From an uncultured Christensenella sp. (GTDB taxonomy: Bacteria; Bacillota; Clostridia; Christensenellales; Borkfalkiaceae), in assembly GCA_910586035.1 (NCBI GenBank), contig CAJUHT010000003.1:81105-145104 (forward strand): a stretch of DNA of 64,000 bases. Direction: 5' to 3'. Position numbers and translations under genes: made by a program. Below are positions 59,162 through 64,000 of the stretch, one piece after another (position 1 is the first letter of the stretch; every line of letters begins with the position of its first letter). A model generated the notes under the pieces. The model had not been told where the DNA came from, made no database searches, and was given only the letters and a program-made list of their open reading frames with translations.

Positions 59162-60363
59162 TACAAGTACTCTCTCACCGTTTCCAAGTAACTCTGAATT
59201 ACGTATTCAATCTGTTCGTCCGTTAAAGACGTATAGAGCGGCAACGTTATTTCGTTTTCGTAATTTTTATAAGCGTTAGGATAATCTTTAATATTAAAGC
59301 CGAGATTTTTATAAGCGGTAAGCAAAGGCAACGGTTTATAATGAACGTTACAAGCCACCCCGCGCTCCGCCATTTTAGCTATGATATCGTTGCGCTTTTC
59401 TTCGTTTATATCAGGAATTCTTGTAATGTAAAGATGCCCCGACGAACGGTAATTTTCGCAATAGTGCGTAAGCGTCTTTATTCCTTGGCTTTTGAAAGCG
59501 CCGTCGTACTTTTCTATTATCGCCCGCCTGCGGTTAAGCATTGCGGGATAACGCTTAAATTGAGCGAGACCCAACGCGGCGGCGATATCCGTCATATTGC
59601 ACTTAAACCAGGTGCCGACGATATCGTATTCCCAAGCACCCAAACGCGTTTTTGCAAGCGCGTCCTTCGACTGCCCGTGCAGAGAAAACAGCTGTATTTT
59701 ACGGTAAATTTTTTCATCGTCCAACCCCTCGCGCGGCTGCCAGGTAAGCGCCCCTCCCTCCGCAGTCGTAAAATTTTTGACGGCGTGAAAGGAGAAAGCC
59801 GAAAAGTCGGCTATGCTTCCCACAGGTTTACCGTTCCAAACCGCACCGAAGGCGTGGGCGGTATCCGCAAGCACGATTATTCTGCCGAAAGATTTTTGTA
59901 AATCGTTTTTGGCAACGAACAAATTTTTCTTGCCGTTGACAATCGAAAAAATTCTGTCGTAATCGCAGGGAACGCCCGCAATATCAACGGGGATAATAAC
60001 TTTCGTCTTATCGGTTATAGCCCTTTCGAGTTGAGCGTAATCCATTTCCAGACCGTCCTGCCGAGTATCGACAAGCACGGGTTTTGCCCCTACGTGGCAT
60101 ATTACGGAAGCGGTAGCCGTATAAGTGTAGGCGGAAGTGATAACCTCGTCCCCTTCGCCCACTCCGAGCAATCTTAAAGCCATTTCCGCGCAAGCCGTCT
60201 GCGAGTTAAGGCAAACCGCACGGTTTACCCCGCAAAAAGCGGCGACTTGCCTTTCAAGTTCCTTAGTTCTCGGACCCGTCGTTATCCAGCCCGACCTTAA
60301 AGCATTGCTTACTTCTTCAATTTCCGCTTCCGAAATATCGGGCGGTGAAAAGGGTATTTTCAT
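59161..60363 (-). CDS. DegT/DnrJ/EryC1/StrS-family sugar aminotransferase
   Basis: 400 aa from the ATG at 60363 (homologues begin IPFSPPDI); a TTG 10 codons upstream is less likely. PLP-dependent aminotransferase on keto-nucleotide sugars: Lys196 in SFHAVKNFTTAEGG, substrate region SGWITTGP and DTAHAFGA. It resembles enzymes that aminate UDP-4-keto-6-deoxy-GlcNAc, which would be made by the membrane dehydratase encoded at 61743-63587. First gene of EPS2. Confidence 0.92.
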   Translation of the reverse strand: MKIPFSPPDISEAEIEEVSNALRSGWITTGPRTKELERQVAAFCGVNRAVCLNSQTACAEMALRLLGVGEGDEVITSAYTYTATASVICHVGAKPVLVDTRQDGLEMDYAQLERAITDKTKVIIPVDIAGVPCDYDRIFSIVNGKKNLFVAKNDLQKSFGRIIVLADTAHAFGAVWNGKPVGSIADFSAFSFHAVKNFTTAEGGALTWQPREGLDDEKIYRKIQLFSLHGQSKDALAKTRLGAWEYDIVGTWFKCNMTDIAAALGLAQFKRYPAMLNRRRAIIEKYDGAFKSQGIKTLTHYCENYRSSGHLYITRIPDINEEKRNDIIAKMAERGVACNVHYKPLPLLTAYKNLGFNIKDYPNAYKNYENEITLPLYTSLTDEQIEYVIQSYLETVREYL

Positions 60364-60396
60364 TTGATTATCTCTCTTACGCACATAATTCAAGCG

Positions 60397-60447
60397 ATTA
60401 TACAGTATAGTCTAACAGATTATATCACACTGAAAAGCGTATTGCAA
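60397..60447 (-). promoter_or_regulatory. Promoter region of the EPS2 operon
   Basis: Minus strand: TTGCAA (60442-60447), 17 bases, TATAAT (60419-60424) with an extended TGA; a second TATAAT lies at 60397-60402. The plus-strand block TATATCACACTGAAAAGC (60421-60438) is nearly the same as the block at the EPS1 promoter. Confidence 0.65.
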
Positions 60448-60462
60448 CTATAAAACACGCAA

Positions 60463-60481
60463 TTGATTATAATATAATCAA
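60463..60481. repeat. 19-base palindrome upstream of EPS2
   Basis: TTGATTATAATATAATCAA is a perfect palindrome about a central A, between the ugd terminator stem and the EPS2 promoter. It may be an operator. Confidence 0.4.
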
Positions 60482-60513
60482 AGGGCGGAAACCACGCACG
60501 GTTTTCCGCCCTT
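60481..60513 (-). terminator. Hairpin after the nucleotide-sugar dehydrogenase gene
   Basis: Stem AAGGGCGGAAA / TTTCCGCCCTT with an 11-base loop; the minus-strand tail TTGATTATATTA is only moderately T-rich. Confidence 0.6.
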
Positions 60514-60519
60514 ATATTT

Positions 60520-61719
60520 TTAATCCCTGAAATAGATATCCCTTGTAAACAGTTTTTCGCCCACGTCAGCCAACGCTTCTTCGAATCGGTTGGCTATTAT
60601 CAGTTGCGACAATTCTTTAAACGCCTTTAAATCGTTTACAACCCTGCACCCCATAAAACTTTGGCTTTCAAACGTCGGCTCGTAAACGATTATTTCAACG
60701 TTTTTTGAAAGAAGTCTTGAAATTATTCCCTGTATTGCGCTCTGCCTGAAATTATCGGAATTGGCTTTCATCGTCAGTCTGTAAACGCCTACAACCCTGT
60801 TGCTATGACCGTTTTTCAAAAGATTGCAAACCTGTTCGGCAATAAAATCTTTTCTCGTTTCGTTGGACGAAATTATTGCGCTTATTATATCTTCGGGCAC
60901 GCCCTTATAGTTGGCTTTCAACTGTTTGGTATCCTTTGGCAAACAGTACCCGCCGTATCCGAACGAGGGATTGTTGTAATGACTGCCTATGCGCGCGTCT
61001 AACCCTATACCCTCGATGATGTTTCTCGTATTCAAGCCTTTCAGCTGACAGTATGTATCAAGCTCGTTGAAATAGGCTACGCGCAGGGCGAGGTATGTAT
61101 TTGCAAAGAGTTTCACCGCTTCCGCCTCGGTACGGCTTACCAAAAGCTTTTTAACGTCCTTTTTCAGCGCGCCTTCCGCAAGGAGATTTGCAAACTCTTC
61201 CGCGCGCGCCACAACGCTTTTATCCGAAAGGTCGACGCCGACTATTATTCTCGAAGGATAGAGATTGTCGTACAGCGCCCTGCCTTCCCTTAAAAATTCG
61301 GGGGAAAATATTATGTTGCGGTAATTGAATTTTTTAACAATTTCCTCGGTGTATCCTACGGGCACGGTAGATTTGATAACTATCGTAGCCGTGTCGTTTA
61401 CCTTTAATACCGCTTCTATCGCTTGCTCTACTGAACGGGTATCGAAAAAGCTCTTCTCGTCGTCGTAATTTGTAGGAGTGCTTACTATTACGTAGTCCGC
61501 GCCGGAATAGGCTTCGTCCATATCCGTGGTAGCGACAAGGTTAAGCTGTTTGCTTTTAAGATATTCCTCTATCTCTCTATCGCTTATCGGAGAAATTTTA
61601 TTATTTATTTTATCTACTTTTTCACGAAGAATATCAACGGCGTACACAAGATTATTCTGCGCAAGCAAAATTGCGTTGGATAACCCCACATATCCCGTTC
61701 CCGCAATAGCAATCTTCAT
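60520..61719 (-). CDS. Nucleotide-sugar dehydrogenase (UDP-glucose 6-dehydrogenase-like)
   Basis: 399 aa NAD-dependent four-electron dehydrogenase producing a UDP-uronic acid. Rossmann motif AGTGYVGLSNA, STPTNYD, STVPVGYT, and catalytic Cys259 in FGYGGYCLPKD. It belongs to the short form found in Bacillota (about 390 residues), as opposed to the longer UgdA/TuaD type. AAGGAG site present. It likely shares a transcript with the dehydratase gene 24 bases upstream and feeds UDP-glucuronic or UDP-galacturonic acid to a surface polysaccharide. Confidence 0.9.
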   Translation of the reverse strand: MKIAIAGTGYVGLSNAILLAQNNLVYAVDILREKVDKINNKISPISDREIEEYLKSKQLNLVATTDMDEAYSGADYVIVSTPTNYDDEKSFFDTRSVEQAIEAVLKVNDTATIVIKSTVPVGYTEEIVKKFNYRNIIFSPEFLREGRALYDNLYPSRIIVGVDLSDKSVVARAEEFANLLAEGALKKDVKKLLVSRTEAEAVKLFANTYLALRVAYFNELDTYCQLKGLNTRNIIEGIGLDARIGSHYNNPSFGYGGYCLPKDTKQLKANYKGVPEDIISAIISSNETRKDFIAEQVCNLLKNGHSNRVVGVYRLTMKANSDNFRQSAIQGIISRLLSKNVEIIVYEPTFESQSFMGCRVVNDLKAFKELSQLIIANRFEEALADVGEKLFTRDIYFRD

Positions 61720-61742
61720 TTCAACTCCTTAAATATAAGCCG

Positions 61743-63587
61743 TCAATTTTGCGGTTTGTACGTTGTAACAAGCTCCGCAACAAGATTTTTCATATGGTCG
61801 GTTTCGTCGTACGCCGCCGCGTAAAGCTCTTGCAGTTTACCCCACAAATGCTTTTCGTCCAGAGCGATAGGATTGGCTATATTTATTAAACCGTTAGGCG
61901 TGGTCTGCATACCCTCCTCGTCCATAAGCCGCTCTTCGTACAGCTTTTCGCCGGGGCGCAGACCCGTACACTTTATTTCTATATCAACGTTGGGTTCAAG
62001 CCCCGAAAGTTTGATAAGGTTATACGCAAGCTCGTAAATCTTTACGGGCTCGCCCATATCGAGCACGAATATCTGTCCGCCCTGCGCGTACGCGCCAGCC
62101 TGCAACACAAGCGACACGGCTTCGGGTATGGTCATAAAATACCTGATTATATCCTTATGCGTAACCGTTACGGGACCGCCTTCGGCAATCTGCCTTTCGA
62201 ACAGGGGAATTACCGAGCCGTTGGAGCCGAGCACGTTGCCGAAGCGCACGGCGACAAACTTTGTGTTTTTGCTGTTTCTGCCTATCGTCTGAATAATCAT
62301 TTCGCAGATTCTCTTGGTCGCGCCCATAATGTTGGTAGGATTGACCGCCTTGTCGGTTGAAATCTGCACAAATACTTTGACGCCGAATTTATCGGCGCAA
62401 CGCGCAACGTTGAGCGTGCCGAACACGTTGTTTTTAACGGCTTCGTTGGGGCTTGTTTCCATTAGCGGAACGTGCTTGTGCGCCGCCGCGTTAAACACTA
62501 TGTCGGGGGAGTACTTGGTGAATACGTCCTCCATTTTGCCCTTATCCCTTATGCTTGCAATCAGCGCGAGCAGATTGAGCGAGGGATATTTGCGCTTTAA
62601 TTCCTGCTCGATATCGTAAGCGTTGTTTTCGTATATATCGAGGATAATCAGCTGTTTGGGGTTGTGCGTGGCAATCTGCCTGCACAGCTCGCTGCCAATC
62701 GAACCGCCGCCGCCCGTTACAAGCACGGTCTGCCCCTCGATATAGCCCATAATCTCGTCGAGATTGACTTTAATCTGCTCCCTGCCCAGAAGGTCGGTAA
62801 TCTGCACTTCGCGCAGTGCGCCCACGCTTACCTCTCCGCTTACAAGTTGGTAAATTCCCGGAAGAGTTTTAACCTTGCAACGCGTAGTTTTGCAGATGCT
62901 GTAAATGCGCTTTATGTCCGCCTTTTTAGCCGAAGGCATTGCAATAAGTATTTCGTCAATTGCGTATTTTTCGGCTAATTTTGTTATTTCGTCGGTAGAG
63001 CCGACAATTCTTATATTGCCTATGCGCTTGCCTATCTTTGACTCGTCGTCGTCGATTACGCACACAGGGTTGTATTCTATTTTATCGGTAGCCTGTATCT
63101 CCCTGATAAGCGCCGCGCCGGCGTTGCCCGCGCCGACTATCATCGCCCTTACCTTTCCCTTGTTACTGCGGGTAATGGAATATTTGAGCATTACGTAAAT
63201 GCGCTTCGAATACCTTATCGCCATAACGAAGAAGAACAGCGTTATGGCGTAAACGAACTGCACCCAAATGCCCTTCATTATAAACACGCTGTACGAACAG
63301 CCCGTGCCGAATATGAGCGCCGCCGCGCCGACCAACTTTAACGTATCTATCAGCCCAACCGTGTCGAACATAAAGTAATACAGGCGGAAAAGTATTAAAA
63401 AGACAAAGCTTACGCCTACGTTGGCAAGATACCACCAAAGTATGCCCAAATCCCAGTACAGCGGTTTACGCACCGCCAATACCGCTATGAGCGACGCAAG
63501 CGTTACCGCCAAAAAATCGAACAGGGCGACAATTGCTATGCCCTTTACGTCGCTGCTTCTTTTCTTCACTTTTCTCTCCGTATTCAT
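61743..63587 (-). CDS. Membrane NDP-sugar 4,6-dehydratase (PglF/CapD/WbpM-like)
   Basis: 614 aa. Four N-terminal membrane helices (about 15-125), then a CoA-binding-like domain (IVGAGNAGAALIREI, ~150-260) and the extended SDR catalytic domain (VTGGGGSIGSELCRQI, ISTDKAVNPTNIMGATKR). It removes water from UDP-GlcNAc to give UDP-4-keto-6-deoxy-GlcNAc, precursor of bacillosamine-type sugars or of QuiNAc. A sugar aminotransferase and a PglC-like transferase lie in the next operon. AAGGAAA site present. Confidence 0.92.
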   Translation of the reverse strand: MNTERKVKKRSSDVKGIAIVALFDFLAVTLASLIAVLAVRKPLYWDLGILWWYLANVGVSFVFLILFRLYYFMFDTVGLIDTLKLVGAAALIFGTGCSYSVFIMKGIWVQFVYAITLFFFVMAIRYSKRIYVMLKYSITRSNKGKVRAMIVGAGNAGAALIREIQATDKIEYNPVCVIDDDESKIGKRIGNIRIVGSTDEITKLAEKYAIDEILIAMPSAKKADIKRIYSICKTTRCKVKTLPGIYQLVSGEVSVGALREVQITDLLGREQIKVNLDEIMGYIEGQTVLVTGGGGSIGSELCRQIATHNPKQLIILDIYENNAYDIEQELKRKYPSLNLLALIASIRDKGKMEDVFTKYSPDIVFNAAAHKHVPLMETSPNEAVKNNVFGTLNVARCADKFGVKVFVQISTDKAVNPTNIMGATKRICEMIIQTIGRNSKNTKFVAVRFGNVLGSNGSVIPLFERQIAEGGPVTVTHKDIIRYFMTIPEAVSLVLQAGAYAQGGQIFVLDMGEPVKIYELAYNLIKLSGLEPNVDIEIKCTGLRPGEKLYEERLMDEEGMQTTPNGLINIANPIALDEKHLWGKLQELYAAAYDETDHMKNLVAELVTTYKPQN

Positions 63588-63623
63588 ACCGTAAATTTCC
63601 TTAAATTTCCAATTGCCCCGCTA

Positions 63624-64000
63624 CTATTCCACGGCTACGCACTTTGCGAGGTTGCGCGGCTTGTCCACGTCGAGCCCCCTTGCAACGCCTACGTAATAGC
63701 TTAAAAGCTGTAAAGGTATCACCGCAAGGCTCGCCGTAAAACACGGGTCGATATTGGGAATATACAACGTCAGCTTTGACTGTTTTTCAATGGCGTAGTT
63801 GCCGTTTACAGTAACGCTCATAATGTAGGCGCCGCGCGCCTCCACCTCGATTAGATTGCTGACCGACTTTTCGGCAAGTTGCATCTGCGTTACCACGCCT
63901 ATCACAAGCGTGTCATCCTCTATAAGGCTTATGGTGCCGTGTTTGAGTTCGCCCGCCGCGTACGCCTCCGAATGGATATAACTGATTTCCTTTAACTTTA
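63624..64000 (-). CDS. glmS: Glutamine--fructose-6-phosphate aminotransferase, 3' part
   Basis: The last ~125 codons of a gene that extends beyond the right edge. It ends with DVDKPRNLAKCVAVE and contains YIHSEAYAAGELKHGTISLI, both characteristic of the GlmS isomerase domain C-terminus. GlmS makes glucosamine-6-phosphate for peptidoglycan and UDP-GlcNAc, the substrate of the adjacent 4,6-dehydratase. No terminator is evident before the next gene 36 bases away, so read-through is plausible. The glmS ribozyme, if present, would lie outside the window. Confidence 0.95.
   Translation of the reverse strand, partial: KLKEISYIHSEAYAAGELKHGTISLIEDDTLVIGVVTQMQLAEKSVSNLIEVEARGAYIMSVTVNGNYAIEKQSKLTLYIPNIDPCFTASLAVIPLQLLSYYVGVARGLDVDKPRNLAKCVAVE

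Overview
The window looks like a chromosomal piece of an endospore-forming Bacillota (Clostridia-type) bacterium. It carries sigE and sigG, the pro-sigma-E protease gene spoIIGA, spoVT, a SpoVB-like flippase and a YlmC/YmxH sporulation protein. Several exported proteins have Gram-positive style lipoprotein signals. Base composition is moderate and many coding stretches use GC-rich third positions. I suspect an uncultured gut lineage, possibly Christensenellales/Borkfalkiaceae, but nothing here proves the taxon. Nearly all genes are on the minus strand. I saw no rRNA, tRNA, CRISPR array, prophage or complete insertion sequence.

Layout. 1-5.7 kb holds housekeeping genes: a 5'-partial CFI-box protein, tadA, an M14 peptidase, rlmH, a CPBP membrane protease, a two-subunit class I fumarase, ylmC/ymxH and a CvpA-like protein. 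5.8-8.3 kb is the spoIIGA-sigE-sigG block, with a spoIIG-like promoter. 8.3-12.7 kb is spoVT-spoVB/yabM-yabN(mazG)-dus. 12.8-15.6 kb is an AT-rich accessory island with a soluble FtsH-like AAA/M41 protease, a PD-(D/E)XK-like protein and a very short Cys-rich DUF3795-like protein.

15.8-30.2 kb is a 15-gene polysaccharide operon (EPS1). It contains the complete dTDP-L-rhamnose set, Wzx and Wzy, glycosyltransferases, LicD, an IspD/TarI-type cytidylyltransferase and an initiating sugar transferase. It also contains three genes unusual for such a locus: an HpcH/HpaI aldolase, a DapDC-like decarboxylase and a class IV aminotransferase.

30.3-48.5 kb is alpha-glucan metabolism. One operon runs malQ-malE-malF-malG-amylase-ABC ATPase-glgP, with a divergent LacI-family regulator. 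A second unit encodes a pullulanase lipoprotein and a putative starch-binding lipoprotein. The malQ and pullulanase promoters share a striking operator architecture, so the LacI-type protein probably controls both. Between them lie a HAD hydrolase and a kinase-like gene with an in-frame stop.

48.9-60.4 kb is a second polysaccharide operon (EPS2) with a complete route to GDP-L-fucose, a GT11 fucosyltransferase, three further glycosyltransferases, a second initiating sugar transferase and a DegT aminotransferase. 60.5-64 kb carries a nucleotide-sugar dehydrogenase, a membrane NDP-sugar 4,6-dehydratase and the 3' end of glmS. Together the genes describe a spore former that harvests starch-like glucans at its surface, takes up maltodextrins, and feeds hexose phosphates into two elaborate surface glycans. 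Positions of short motifs were counted by hand and may be off by a base or so.
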